Both the position numbers and the translations under genes were made by a program. From Sphingomonadales bacterium UBA1936 (GTDB taxonomy: Bacteria; Pseudomonadota; Alphaproteobacteria; Sphingomonadales; Sphingomonadaceae), in the NCBI GenBank assembly GCA_002336985.1, contig DDFE01000148.1, positions 1-44,263 on the forward strand: a stretch of 44,263 nucleotides of DNA, written 5' to 3'. Numbering within the stretch: position 1 is the stretch's first letter; each line of letters opens with the position of its first letter. The notes under the pieces were generated by a model that saw nothing but the letters and a program-made list of their open reading frames with translations, did no database searches and was not told where the DNA came from. This document shows positions 1 to 8,862 of the stretch, piece after piece.

Positions 1-603
1 ACGCCGGTCAACTTCATCGTGCACACCCAGCAGGAAGTGAACGCCGGCCTCCTCGAAGGCCGCTACTTCTTCATCGACATCGCGAACGACGGTATCGCGC
101 TCTACCAGAGCGACGACACCGACCTCCCCGAGCCGCAGCCGAAGACGCCCGCACAGGCACTCGCCATGGCGCAGGAGTATTTCGAAGAATGGCTGCCGAG
201 CGCGCGACGCTTCGAGAAAGCGTCAAAGTTCCTTCTAGACGACGGCGGGCCGAGAGAGGCGGCATTCAATCTGCATCAAGCAGCCGAACGCTATTACCAT
301 TGCGTTCTGCTGGTCTGCACCTTCTACACGCCGCATGTGCACAACCTCGGGTTCCTGCGGACGCAGGCCGAGCGGATCGATCCCCGGCTGATCGAGGTCT
401 GGCCGCGCGAGAGCAAAGCCGACCGAACGCGGTTCGAGAAGCTCAAGGAAGCCTATGTGAAGGCGCGTTATTCGAAGCACTACCGCATCACCGGGGAGGA
501 GCTCGCCTGGCTCGGGGAGCGGGTCGAGACTTTGGGCAAGGTGGTCGAAGCCGTCTGCACCGAGCGGATCGAAGCGTTGCAGCGAACGGTGCACGCTGCC
601 TGA
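1..603 (+). CDS. Nucleotidyltransferase/HEPN domain protein, 5' end outside window
   Basis: The reading frame is already open at base 1 and runs to a TGA at 601-603, giving the last 200 residues of a longer protein. The first ~40 visible residues (VNFIVHTQQEVN, then GRYFFIDIANDGIALY) look like the end of a minimal nucleotidyltransferase (MNT-type) domain. The rest (from about EYFEEWLPSARRF) is a helical HEPN domain with FNLHQAAERYYH and a late basic RYSKHY segment. HEPN domains are often RNases, or are modified by their NTase partner in toxin-antitoxin modules; here both seem fused in one chain. The GTG at 19 is not the true start, because homologous sequence precedes it. The role as a defence or toxin-antitoxin protein is inferred. 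Confidence 0.8.
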   Translation, partial: TPVNFIVHTQQEVNAGLLEGRYFFIDIANDGIALYQSDDTDLPEPQPKTPAQALAMAQEYFEEWLPSARRFEKASKFLLDDGGPREAAFNLHQAAERYYHCVLLVCTFYTPHVHNLGFLRTQAERIDPRLIEVWPRESKADRTRFEKLKEAYVKARYSKHYRITGEELAWLGERVETLGKVVEAVCTERIEALQRTVHAA

Positions 604-631
604 CACGTCGTCGCGGAGAGGCGATCGCGCC

Positions 632-661
632 TGTCCGGTCGGCGCTCTCAGGCGCCGGACA
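632..661 (+). terminator. Possible hairpin terminator after the NTase/HEPN gene
   Basis: TGTCCGG at 632-638 pairs with CCGGACA at 655-661, with an inner GGCGC/GCGCC pairing. It lies 29 bases after the stop codon. No T-run follows, so it may be a Rho-type or simply stabilising hairpin. Confidence 0.35.
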
Positions 662-749
662 TACGCCGCGCGCTCCTCAGTTTCGGCTAAGTTTGACGTG
701 CCAGAGGATGGAACGGCGCACCCCCCGCGCCATCCTTAGGAGTCGAACC

Positions 750-1088
750 ATGCGTAAATCCATTGTCGCGGCAGTCGTCGTCGCCGCGATTGCCATTGCT
801 GCAGGCACCCAGGCCGGGAGCGCCGTCGAACGCAACGACGCACTGTCCGCGCCCCGGCCCGCCGTCTCGCTGATTGCCGCTGTCGGCGCAGCCGAGCGGA
901 CCACGAACGGATTCGCCACCAAGGCCGAATATGAGCGGACCGAGGCCGGCTGGGCCTATGACGTCGAGGTCGTCAGCGGTGCGCGGGTGTTGGATGTCCG
1001 CGTCGACGCCGCATCGGGCAAGATCCTGTCATCGCAGGAAGACGCCGCCGACACGGGCAAGGAAGACGGCGAAGACAAGCCCGACTGA
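750..1088 (+). CDS. PepSY domain protein, exported
   Basis: This is a 112-residue protein with an N-terminal signal or anchor (MRKS followed by a long Ala/Val/Ile stretch ending near AGTQAGSA). A C-terminal PepSY-like unit follows (GFATKAEYERTEAGWAYDVEVVSGARVLDVRVDAASGKILSS) and an acidic tail. The start is chosen because AGGAG at 738-742 is seven bases upstream of the ATG. PepSY domains occur in periplasmic proteins linked to peptidase inhibition or metal and redox sensing. The next genes (COG4705 membrane protein, response regulator, histidine kinase) run in the same direction with short gaps, a grouping often seen in metal-resistance islands. The specific ligand is unknown. Confidence 0.8.
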   Translation: MRKSIVAAVVVAAIAIAAGTQAGSAVERNDALSAPRPAVSLIAAVGAAERTTNGFATKAEYERTEAGWAYDVEVVSGARVLDVRVDAASGKILSSQEDAADTGKEDGEDKPD

Positions 1089-1123
1089 TTTTTGCCGAGA
1101 TTAAGAGTAAAGGGAGCACGCCT

Positions 1124-1894
1124 ATGACTACCGTCGCTCGCGCGTCGTCGCACGCCATGCTGAACAAAGTGCCCGAGGTCACGCTGATCTTTTGGCTGAT
1201 CAAGATGATGTCGACGACGGTCGGCGAGACCGGGGCCGATTTCCTGATCTTCAATCTCGGTTATGGGCTGACGGTCACCTCGGTCATCATGGGCGTGCTC
1301 CTCGTTGCGGCGCTTGCCTGGCAGATGTCGCTCAAACGCTACGTCCCCGAGCCCTATTGGCTTGCGGTGGTGCTCGTCAGCATCTTCGGGACGCTGGTCA
1401 CCGACAATCTGACCGACCAGTTCGGCATCGCCCTCGAGATCTCCACGGCGGTCTTCGCCGTGCTGTTAATTGCGGTCTTCGCGATCTGGTATGCGCAGGA
1501 AAACACGCTGTCGATCGAAGCGATCGATACCCCGAAGCGCGAAGCCTATTACTGGCTTGCGATCCTTATCACCTTCGCTCTCGGTACCGCCGCCGGCGAC
1601 TGGGTCGGCGAGGGCTTGGGATTGGGCTATGCATCGTCGGCCGCGCTGTTCGGCGTGCTGATCGCGATCGTCGCTGTTGCGCACTTCGGATTCAAGGCAA
1701 ATCCGGTCGCCACGTTCTGGACCGCCTATGTCCTGACCCGGCCATTGGGCGCGTCGCTCGGTGACCTGCTCGCCCAGTCGCCGCGCAACGGCGGTCTCGG
1801 CCTCGGCACCACGTATACGAGCCTCGTCTTTGGCGTGGTGATCGTGGCGCTCGTCGTCTATCTTCGGGCTCGGCAGGGCCGCCGGTACGGCTGA
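1124..1894 (+). CDS. COG4705-type multi-spanning membrane protein
   Basis: This 256-residue protein is hydrophobic along its whole length, with about seven predicted membrane segments (for example TVTSVIMGVLLVAALAWQM, LAVVLVSIFGTLVTDNLTD and LVFGVVIVALVVYLRAR). It matches the general look of the COG4705 "membrane-anchored protein" family: repeated short units with conserved GETGADFL, GTLVTDNLTD and GTAAGDWVGEGLGLGY acidic/Gly loops. The ATG at 1124 is preceded by AAAGGGAG. Members commonly sit beside PepSY proteins and two-component regulators, as here. The transported substrate is not known; a metal-related role is inferred only from context. Confidence 0.75.
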   Translation: MTTVARASSHAMLNKVPEVTLIFWLIKMMSTTVGETGADFLIFNLGYGLTVTSVIMGVLLVAALAWQMSLKRYVPEPYWLAVVLVSIFGTLVTDNLTDQFGIALEISTAVFAVLLIAVFAIWYAQENTLSIEAIDTPKREAYYWLAILITFALGTAAGDWVGEGLGLGYASSAALFGVLIAIVAVAHFGFKANPVATFWTAYVLTRPLGASLGDLLAQSPRNGGLGLGTTYTSLVFGVVIVALVVYLRARQGRRYG

Positions 1895-1913
1895 CCTGCC
1901 GGGAGAACGGGCG

Positions 1914-2579
1914 ATGCGCGTCTTGCTGGTCGAGGACGACCGGATGATCGGCGAAGCGATGGCGCAGGCGTTGCACGATGCCGCATCCGCGGCGGACTGG
2001 GTTCGCGACGGGGCCACCGCGATCGAAGCATCGCGTGACCAGCGTTATGACCTCATCCTCCTCGACCTCGGCTTGCCGCATTGCGACGGGATCGAGGTCC
2101 TGCGCGCCATTCGCGCGCGCGAAGATCCAGTTCCGGTCCTGATCGTCACCGCGCGTGACGCCGTCGAACAGCGCGTCGCCGGGCTCGACGCCGGTGCCGA
2201 CGACTATGTCGTCAAGCCTTTCGAAATGTCGGAGCTCCTCGCAAGGATGCGCGCGGTTTCGCGGCGCAAGGACGGGCGAGGCGAAGCGCTGCTCGGCAAC
2301 GGACGCATCATGCTCGATCCTGCCTCGCACGAGGTTCGCGTCGCGGCCGGCGATATCGTCCGTTTGTCGGCGCGCGAGTTCGCGCTCTTGCGTGCCCTGT
2401 TGGCACGGCCGGGCGCGATCCTGTCGCGCACCGAACTCGAAGACCGCATTTACGGGTGGGGTGAAGAGGTCGAGAGCAACGCCGTCGAGTTTCTGATCCA
2501 TGCGCTCCGCAAGAAGCTTGGACAGGACGTCATTCGCAACGTCCGGGGGGTAGGGTGGCTGGTCGACAAGGCGGCATAG
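1914..2579 (+). CDS. OmpR/PhoB-type response regulator
   Basis: This 221-residue two-domain regulator has an N-terminal receiver (LVEDD acidic cluster, phospho-acceptor Asp51 in LILLDLGLP, Lys in VVKPFEMSEL). A C-terminal winged-helix DNA-binding domain follows (LSAREFALLRALLARPGAIL, then VEFLIHALRKKLG and VRGVGWL). The sequence is of the QseB/PmrA/TctD kind. The gene overlaps the following histidine kinase by 25 bases, so the two form a translationally coupled pair. It probably controls the upstream PepSY/COG4705 genes and perhaps itself; no binding site could be recognised with confidence. Confidence 0.92.
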   Translation: MRVLLVEDDRMIGEAMAQALHDAASAADWVRDGATAIEASRDQRYDLILLDLGLPHCDGIEVLRAIRAREDPVPVLIVTARDAVEQRVAGLDAGADDYVVKPFEMSELLARMRAVSRRKDGRGEALLGNGRIMLDPASHEVRVAAGDIVRLSAREFALLRALLARPGAILSRTELEDRIYGWGEEVESNAVEFLIHALRKKLGQDVIRNVRGVGWLVDKAA

Positions 2580-3892
2580 GCTCGCGGTCGCTTCAGTTCA
2601 GGCTGTCGGTCTGGCTTGTCGCGGCGATTGTCGCGGTCGCCGCACTTGGTGCGGTTTACGCCTATGGCTCGGCCTATGACGAGGCGATCGAACTTCAGGA
2701 CGATCAGCTGCGCGAAGTTGCGACGCTTGTCTCCTCGTCGCCGCGCGCGACTGCGCTGCAGCCCGTCGTCGCGGCGGACGAGACCGGGGAGGCCGATCCG
2801 CGCATCAGCATCGGTCAGCTGTCGGTGGACGGGCATGGCCTGCCGTCCCAGTTGCGCGGCTTGCCGCCGATGCTCGACGGCGGCTTTCATACGCTCGCGC
2901 TTGGCGGTGTCGAGTGGCGCGTCTTCGTGGTCGTGACGGCGCGGACCCGTCTCGCGGTTGCGCAACGCACTGCCGTTCGCGACGATGTGGCCCACGACGG
3001 CGCCCTGCGTGCGCTCGTGCCATTTCTCGTCCTGATCCCCGTCCTGCTGATCATGGTCGGCGCGATCGTTCGCCGTGTTTTCAAGCCCCTGCGGGCGCTC
3101 GCCGCCGAGGTCGACGCCCGCACCGATGTCGACGTGGGAGCGATACCCGATGCTGGGCTGCCTTCCGAAATCCAGCCGCTGGTGCGTGCCATCAATCGCC
3201 TGCTTGGCCGTGTGGACCGGGCGATGGCAACGCAAGGGCGCTTCATCGCCGATGCCGCGCACGAACTGCGCTCGCCGATGGCTGCCCTTACCCTGCAAGT
3301 CGAACTTCTCGGAAATACGGACATGCCGGAAAAGGCGCATCGGCGTGTCGAGACCCTGGCGGACGGATTGCGCCGTGCACGCGCGCTGCTCGATCAGCTT
3401 CTGACATTGGCACGGATGCGGCAAACTCCGCCTCCCGGCCAGGCGATCACGCGGGTCGGACACGTGCTGCGCACCGTGATCGCGGACCATATCGCTCTTG
3501 CCGACAGCAAGCGGATCGATCTTGGCGTAGTGGGCGATCCCGACGTCGATGTCCCAATGGACGAAGCGGATCTGTCGACAGTGCTGCGCAACCTCGTCGA
3601 CAATGCGTTGCGGTACACCCCACCCGGCGGACGGGTGGACTTGGTCGTGCGCCCCGCGGGCAACAGGATTTGCCTGTCGGTGGAAGATACCGGTCCCGGC
3701 ATCCCGGCCGCGATACACGATCAGGTTTTCGCACCATTTTATCGTGTTGCGAACGACAGCGGGGGATCAGGTCTGGGCCTTTCGATCGTGAAGGCAATCG
3801 TCGATCGATATGGCGCGACCATCACGATCGGCGATCGCGCGGACGGCACATCCGTGACGGTCGAATTTTCTCAGGCTCATGGTGTCGCTTAG
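2555..3892 (+). CDS. Sensor histidine kinase of an OmpR-type two-component pair
   Basis: This 445-residue kinase starts at a GTG preceded by a G-rich ribosome site inside the end of the regulator gene. There is a membrane segment at about residues 15-37, a short periplasmic part and a second membrane segment near 152-175 (LVPFLVLIPVLLIMVGAIV). A HAMP-like linker leads to the phospho-acceptor His236 in DAAHELRSP. The ATP-binding core shows an N box (NLVDNALRYTPPGG), G1 (VEDTGPGIP), an F box (VFAPFYR) and G2 (GGSGLGLSIV). All catalytic motifs are intact. The cognate partner is the overlapping response regulator. The signal is unknown; metal or envelope stress is inferred from neighbours. Confidence 0.92.
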   Translation: MAGRQGGIGSRSLQFRLSVWLVAAIVAVAALGAVYAYGSAYDEAIELQDDQLREVATLVSSSPRATALQPVVAADETGEADPRISIGQLSVDGHGLPSQLRGLPPMLDGGFHTLALGGVEWRVFVVVTARTRLAVAQRTAVRDDVAHDGALRALVPFLVLIPVLLIMVGAIVRRVFKPLRALAAEVDARTDVDVGAIPDAGLPSEIQPLVRAINRLLGRVDRAMATQGRFIADAAHELRSPMAALTLQVELLGNTDMPEKAHRRVETLADGLRRARALLDQLLTLARMRQTPPPGQAITRVGHVLRTVIADHIALADSKRIDLGVVGDPDVDVPMDEADLSTVLRNLVDNALRYTPPGGRVDLVVRPAGNRICLSVEDTGPGIPAAIHDQVFAPFYRVANDSGGSGLGLSIVKAIVDRYGATITIGDRADGTSVTVEFSQAHGVA

Positions 3893-4003
3893 GCCTTCGC
3901 CGCGGCTGTGGTTTGCGGGTCGCGGACCCGGGCGCGTGCATCATGCGCAAGGACACGGGTGCGCGCCACCGGAACCGGTGCGCATGTGTCGCATTGTCGA
4001 AAC

Positions 4004-4930
4004 ATGACGCGGACGGCCGATATTCTCGATTGCGCGATCGTCGGCGGCGGACCGGCAGGACTGACGGCGGCCATCTACCTTGCCCGATTTCATCTGCGAG
4101 CCGTCGTGATTGACGGGGGACAGAGCAGGGCTGCGCTTATCCCGACAACGCATAACCATGCAGGGTTTCCGCGCGGCATCTCGGGACGGACCTTGCTGAA
4201 GCGGATGGAGCGCCAGGCGTGCAATTTCGGTGCATCCATTGTCCGTGGATGGATCGAGAGCCTGATGATCGACGACACCGGCTTCGTACTTGCCGGATCG
4301 ACGGAAACAATCAGAGCGCGGTCGGTGCTGCTTGCAACCGGTGTGCGCAATATCCGGCCCCAGATCGCTGAAAGGGACCATAGCCGCGCACTTCGTGCGG
4401 GGCTGCTGCGCTATTGCCCGATTTGCGACGGCTTCGAGGTGACCGATCGGCGTGTGGGCGTTGTCGGCACGGGCGAACGCGGCGCGGAGGAGGCACTTTT
4501 CCTCCGTAGCTATTCTGCCGATGTAACGTTGCTCCCCGCCACCGGGCGGCACGACCTCGACCCGAAAACGAGGGAAAGACTTCGTACTGCCGGGGTGGCG
4601 GTCGACGACACGCCTGCGGGAATTCTCACGATCGATCTCGGACAGAAGCGGATCTTCGCGCATGCGGGTGCGACCTGGTTCGACACGGTCTATCCGGCAT
4701 TGGGTTCGGTCATTCATTCGGACCTTGCGCGGATGGCCGGCGCGACGCTCAGCGCAGATGGATGCATAATCGTCGACGCGCATCAGCGCTGCGGCGTGGC
4801 GGGCCTGTTTGCTGCCGGCGATGTCGTGAAGGGTCTCGATCAGATAAGCCATGCCATGGGGGAGGGCGGCGTCGCCGCGACGACCATCCGCAACGATCTG
4901 GCGGCGGTCGAGCCGCATTACCGGCAATAA
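4004..4930 (+). CDS. Thioredoxin-reductase-like FAD/NAD(P) oxidoreductase
   Basis: This 308-residue flavoprotein has an N-terminal FAD-binding motif (CAIVGGGPAGLTAAIYLAR), a redox-active CxxC (Cys138-Pro-Ile-Cys141 in RYCPICDGF), and an NAD(P)-binding region (VGVVGTGERGAEEALFL). The C-terminal FAD signature follows (GLFAAGDVVKGLDQISHAMGEGG). Length and order match TrxB-type proteins, but the CPIC dithiol differs from the CATC of classical TrxB, so the substrate may not be thioredoxin. The frame is open further upstream to 3908, but that extension is basic and Cys-rich with no homology, so ATG 4004 is preferred. It lies 111 bases after the kinase gene on the same strand. Confidence 0.85.
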   Translation: MTRTADILDCAIVGGGPAGLTAAIYLARFHLRAVVIDGGQSRAALIPTTHNHAGFPRGISGRTLLKRMERQACNFGASIVRGWIESLMIDDTGFVLAGSTETIRARSVLLATGVRNIRPQIAERDHSRALRAGLLRYCPICDGFEVTDRRVGVVGTGERGAEEALFLRSYSADVTLLPATGRHDLDPKTRERLRTAGVAVDDTPAGILTIDLGQKRIFAHAGATWFDTVYPALGSVIHSDLARMAGATLSADGCIIVDAHQRCGVAGLFAAGDVVKGLDQISHAMGEGGVAATTIRNDLAAVEPHYRQ

Positions 4931-5263
4931 CGTCGGCGGCGATCGCGTCCCGCGTGCGCCGGCGACCGGTCGGCGGTCACCAACACGTGCCGGGTTGCCT
5001 GTATCCGGGGTCGTTGGCGCGTCGTGCCGATGCGCCATGCCAACAATGCCGCATCGAGAATGAGCGGCGTTGCACCTCGGCGGCAAGGCCGCCAAAATGC
5101 TGCTTGGCCCCGGTGCCGACGAATAGTTTGTCACAGCGCGCTAACACCGATAGGATCGTCACGCGACTTGGGGGCAGTCGAACAGACGCGATTTCCGAGC
5201 GTTGCCGAAACAGACAGCGCGAGCAGATGGCATGACACGAGTTCCGAGTTCGGATCAGGGCTG
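4931..5263. other. 333-base gap without a supported gene
   Basis: Open frames here are arginine-rich shadows without family resemblance, a ribosome site or a coherent codon pattern. The stretch probably carries the promoter for the ATPase/protease pair, but no clear -35/-10 could be assigned. Confidence 0.5.
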
Positions 5264-6244
5264 ATGACCAAGGCAACACACCTTGTCGCGCTGCTCCAGA
5301 GCCATATCGACGGCGACGACGAACAATTCTTGACCGTCGCCATGCAGGCCGCCGCGAACGAGGCGCGCCTGGGGCACGGCAAGGTCGCCCAGCAGTTGCG
5401 CGAAATGGTCGACGGTGCCCGCGCCAAATCCAGGACCAGGGCGCCCGCCAAGACCGTGCCGCTGGTGCAACCGCGCGGGGAACTCGCGAACCTTGTCGCC
5501 GCGCGATACGTCGATACGCGCCTGTCCAGCATGGTGCTTCCGCCGGCGCTTCGCGATCGTCTGCAGCGTGTCATCATCGAGCAGCGTCAGGCCCATCGTC
5601 TGCGGGAGCATGGCCTTCAGCCACGTCGCAAGCTTCTGCTGATCGGGCCGCCCGGTGCAGGGAAAACCATGACAGCAGCCGCGATGGCCGGCGAGTTGAA
5701 GCTGCCGCTGTTCTCCGTGTTGCTCGATGGGCTGCTGACCAAGTTCATGGGTGAGACGGCGACCAAGCTGCGGACGGTGTTCTCCGCGATGGCGGCCACG
5801 CGCGGGATCTATTTTTTCGATGAGTTCGATGCCATCGGAGCTCGGCGGAGCGAACGAAACGACGTTGGCGAGATCCGCCGCGTCCTGAACTCATTCCTCC
5901 AGTTCCTGGAAGAGGACGAGAGCGAGGGACTGATCGTGGCGGCGACGAACCATCCCGAACTGCTCGACCCGGCGCTGTTTCGCCGGTTCGACGATGTGAT
6001 AGAATATTCGCTTCCCAGTGCCGATGTCGCTCATGCCATCCTGGTTGGGCGGCTGGCGACGTTCGACACCACGAACGTCGACTGGTCCCGCGCGACGCGC
6101 GATGCCGAAGGGCTCAGCCAGGCCGATTTGTCGCGTATCGCCGATGAGGCCGCGAAACATGCGCTTCTTTCCGGCCGCGACGATGTCGCCACCGGCGATA
6201 TCGTTGCAGCGATAGATGAACGGAGGGCGGCAGCGCGCCGCTAA
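5264..6244 (+). CDS. ietA: AAA ATPase of an IetAS-type defence/exclusion pair
   Basis: This 326-residue ATPase has an N-terminal helical region of about 90 residues and one AAA domain. Walker A is GPPGAGKT at 128-135 and Walker B is FFDEFDAIG with Asp186/Glu187. A sensor-1-like AATNHPE and arginine-finger-like ALFRRFDDVIEY follow. ATG 5264 is chosen because family similarity begins with MTKATHLVALLQSHI; the in-frame upstream extension looks non-coding. The stop codon is two bases before the protease start, so the genes are coupled. An AAA ATPase directly followed by a large subtilisin-like protease is the arrangement of ietAS, first described on an Agrobacterium Ti plasmid and later as an anti-phage system. 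Assignment is by architecture and motifs. Confidence 0.85.
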   Translation: MTKATHLVALLQSHIDGDDEQFLTVAMQAAANEARLGHGKVAQQLREMVDGARAKSRTRAPAKTVPLVQPRGELANLVAARYVDTRLSSMVLPPALRDRLQRVIIEQRQAHRLREHGLQPRRKLLLIGPPGAGKTMTAAAMAGELKLPLFSVLLDGLLTKFMGETATKLRTVFSAMAATRGIYFFDEFDAIGARRSERNDVGEIRRVLNSFLQFLEEDESEGLIVAATNHPELLDPALFRRFDDVIEYSLPSADVAHAILVGRLATFDTTNVDWSRATRDAEGLSQADLSRIADEAAKHALLSGRDDVATGDIVAAIDERRAAARR

Positions 6245-6246
6245 AG

Positions 6247-8733
6247 ATGCCAGGAAAGGAACAGCGGCCTCACCCGCATATCTATCTGCAGAACAACGGT
6301 GACCGGAGAGGATATACCGCACACCAGGGCGGTGGCGACAAAGGCGATGGTCCACCGCAACGGGAGCGGGCTGCCCACGCGGAAGCGTTGACCGCCGCAC
6401 TGACGACAGCCGTCCAGCAGGGTGAGGCGGCTCTCGCGAACCGGCAGGCCGCCCTCGCAAGTGGCACGAAAGGTTTCTACATCGAGTTCAGCCTGCCTGA
6501 AGCCCAGGCCGGCATCGTCGACAAGCTCGAATATCGACGCGGGCGATTTCCGATCGAGCTGGTCAATGTTCACGCGCCTGCCGACGGCCATGTCAAGGCG
6601 ACGGTGTTCGTGCCCGAGCGACAGAAGGACTATTACCTCAAGAAGGTCGCCGGATATCGGGACGAGAACAACACGAGGGAGCGTCTGAGGGAAGACGGCA
6701 CCCACGAGACCATCAGCACGCCGAAGAACGAGCGGCTCATCGCCTCGATCGAGACAGCCCGCCTCGCCGTTGCCCGCTCCTTCTACACCGATCAGCCGGA
6801 CCTGTTCCCGCAGCCCGGCGAAACCGTCTGGTGGGAAGCCTGGCTTCGCGTCGGAACGCGCGCCGTGTTCGAGAAGCCGGCCCAGGCGATGGATCTCGCG
6901 ACGCGAGAACACAGCCTTGTGTTCGCCGAGCGAGAGGTCGTCGTGGTCCGGGCGACCGCCGAGCAACTCGGCTCCCTCATCGCAAACACCGATTGCGTCG
7001 CCGAGCTTCGGCTTGCGCGCGACACACCGGCGCTCTTCATGGGTATGGACGGCGCGGAGCAGCGCGCCTGGGCCCAGGACCTGGCCGACCGCCTCGTACC
7101 ATGCGGTAACGACGCGCCCGCTGTCTGCCTGCTCGATTCCGGTTCGACCATCGGTCATCCGCTCATCGCGCCGTTTCTCAATGTCGACGACATGCACGCG
7201 TTTCATGGCGGGGCGCTGGTCGGTGACACGAGCCTCATGCCCCATGGCGGTCACGGGACGCGGATGTCCGGCACTGCGCTTTACGGGGACCTGATGGAGG
7301 TGCTCGACGGAAACGGGCCGGTGGAGGTCAGGCATCGGCTGGAGTCGGTGAAGATCCTCCCGGATCACGGCGTGAACGACCCCGACCTTTATGGCGCGAT
7401 CACCGCCGACTCGATCGCGCGCGCGGAGATCGCCGCACCCGATCGGCCGCGTGCCATCTGTCTCGCGGTCACCAGTCCGGGCGATCACTGGCGTGGTCGA
7501 CCGTCGTCCTGGTCCGCCGAGCTGGATGCGCTGTCCTTCGGGCGTGATGAGGTCGCGCGTTTTATTGCGGTATCTGCCGGAAATATTCGCGAAGCGATCG
7601 TTTCGGCCGATTATCCCGCGGCGAACGACACGACGCCGATCGAAAGTCCTGCGCAGGCCTGGAATGCGCTGACCGTCGGTGCCTTCACCGAGCGTACCGC
7701 GATCACGGACGTCGCGTTTCATGGTTGGGCCGCACTCAGTCCGGCGGGCGATCTTCATCCAAGGAGCCGGACGTCTGTTAGCTGGAACCGCGATTGGCCG
7801 ATCAAACCCGACGTCGTCTTCGAGGGTGGAAATCTCGCGGTCGATCCGGGCAATGGCCAACCCGACGATATCGACGATTTGGCGCTCCTGACGACATTCC
7901 ATCGTTTCAACGAGCGCGCATTTTCGACCACGGGAGACACCAGCGCGGCAACGGCACTCGCCGCGCGGATGGGCGCTCAAATTCTCGCGGCGAAGCCTGA
8001 ACTCTGGCCCGAAACCGTTCGGGGGCTCATCGTTCATTCGGCGGAGTGGACGCCGGCAATGCGGGCCAATCAGGGCGATATCGGGAAAACCAACCTCGTT
8101 CGACGCTACGGGTTTGGCGTGCCGTCGATCGTGCGGGCACTCGGCAGCCTCGACAACGACGTGACGATCGTCGCCGAGGAGAAGCTCATTCCGTTCAAGC
8201 AGGACGGATCCTCAAGCGCGACGGACGAACTCGCCGTCCACCGGCTTCCTTGGCCCAAGGCCAAATTGCTCGAGCTTGACGCTGCAATGGTGCAGTTGCG
8301 CATTACCCTGAGCTATTTCGTCGAACCCAATCCTGGCGAGCGCGGCGTATCGCGACGCCACACCTATGCGAGCCACGGCTTGCGCTTCGAATTGAAGCAC
8401 GCCGACGACTCGCTGGACATGTTTCTGCGCCGTCGTAACGCGCAGGCCGGTGCGCGGCCGGCCAAACGTGCGGCGGGCGATGCCGGATGGACAATCGGAC
8501 CCCAGCTTCGCAACAGAGGGTCGCTTCACGCCGACATCTGGGAAGGCACGGCCAATGAACTGGCGGATCGCGATGCGATCATCGTCTATCCCGTCGGCGG
8601 CTGGTGGCGCGAGAATATGGCGAAGGGGCATCTGGACGAGGAAATTCGATACAGCCTGATCGCGAGCATTCGGGCCGCGCCCGGTACTGAACTCTACACC
8701 GAGATCGCAGCGCCGATCGTGGTGGCCGTTTGA
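6247..8733 (+). CDS. ietS: Subtilisin-like S8 protease of an IetAS-type pair
   Basis: This 828-residue protein has a long N-terminal region (1-290) and then a subtilase catalytic domain. The triad is visible as Asp297 in VCLLDSG, His336 in GGHGTRMSG and Ser566 in GDTSAATALAA; SAGN supplies the oxyanion Asn. A C-terminal beta-rich region of about 200 residues follows. There is no signal peptide, so it should act in the cytoplasm, unlike secreted subtilases. It starts two bases after the ATPase stop. In the known IetAS pair the protease is the likely effector and the ATPase the regulator or antidote. All catalytic residues appear intact, so the module is probably active. Confidence 0.87.
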   Translation: MPGKEQRPHPHIYLQNNGDRRGYTAHQGGGDKGDGPPQRERAAHAEALTAALTTAVQQGEAALANRQAALASGTKGFYIEFSLPEAQAGIVDKLEYRRGRFPIELVNVHAPADGHVKATVFVPERQKDYYLKKVAGYRDENNTRERLREDGTHETISTPKNERLIASIETARLAVARSFYTDQPDLFPQPGETVWWEAWLRVGTRAVFEKPAQAMDLATREHSLVFAEREVVVVRATAEQLGSLIANTDCVAELRLARDTPALFMGMDGAEQRAWAQDLADRLVPCGNDAPAVCLLDSGSTIGHPLIAPFLNVDDMHAFHGGALVGDTSLMPHGGHGTRMSGTALYGDLMEVLDGNGPVEVRHRLESVKILPDHGVNDPDLYGAITADSIARAEIAAPDRPRAICLAVTSPGDHWRGRPSSWSAELDALSFGRDEVARFIAVSAGNIREAIVSADYPAANDTTPIESPAQAWNALTVGAFTERTAITDVAFHGWAALSPAGDLHPRSRTSVSWNRDWPIKPDVVFEGGNLAVDPGNGQPDDIDDLALLTTFHRFNERAFSTTGDTSAATALAARMGAQILAAKPELWPETVRGLIVHSAEWTPAMRANQGDIGKTNLVRRYGFGVPSIVRALGSLDNDVTIVAEEKLIPFKQDGSSSATDELAVHRLPWPKAKLLELDAAMVQLRITLSYFVEPNPGERGVSRRHTYASHGLRFELKHADDSLDMFLRRRNAQAGARPAKRAAGDAGWTIGPQLRNRGSLHADIWEGTANELADRDAIIVYPVGGWWRENMAKGHLDEEIRYSLIASIRAAPGTELYTEIAAPIVVAV

Positions 8734-8751
8734 TGTGAGGACTGAATCGAG

Positions 8752-8774
8752 CGGTCGGGGCGGGACCGAATTTT
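8752..8774 (+). terminator. Probable terminator after the ATPase/protease operon
   Basis: CGGTC at 8752-8756 pairs with GACCG at 8764-8768 around a G-rich loop and is followed by AATTTT. It lies 19 bases after the protease stop codon. Confidence 0.4.
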
Positions 8775-8862
8775 GAACTAATCCATTATGCCCAGGCCCG
8801 AGCGACTTCATTCTATCTTAACCATGAGTTGAGAGAGTTGCGCAACATTCAGGAGCGCGCCG

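Noticed and set aside
4762..5235. Open frame of 157 codons overlapping the flavoprotein end
   Set aside because: Very arginine-rich, typical of an out-of-frame read of high-G+C DNA; no ribosome site or family resemblance.
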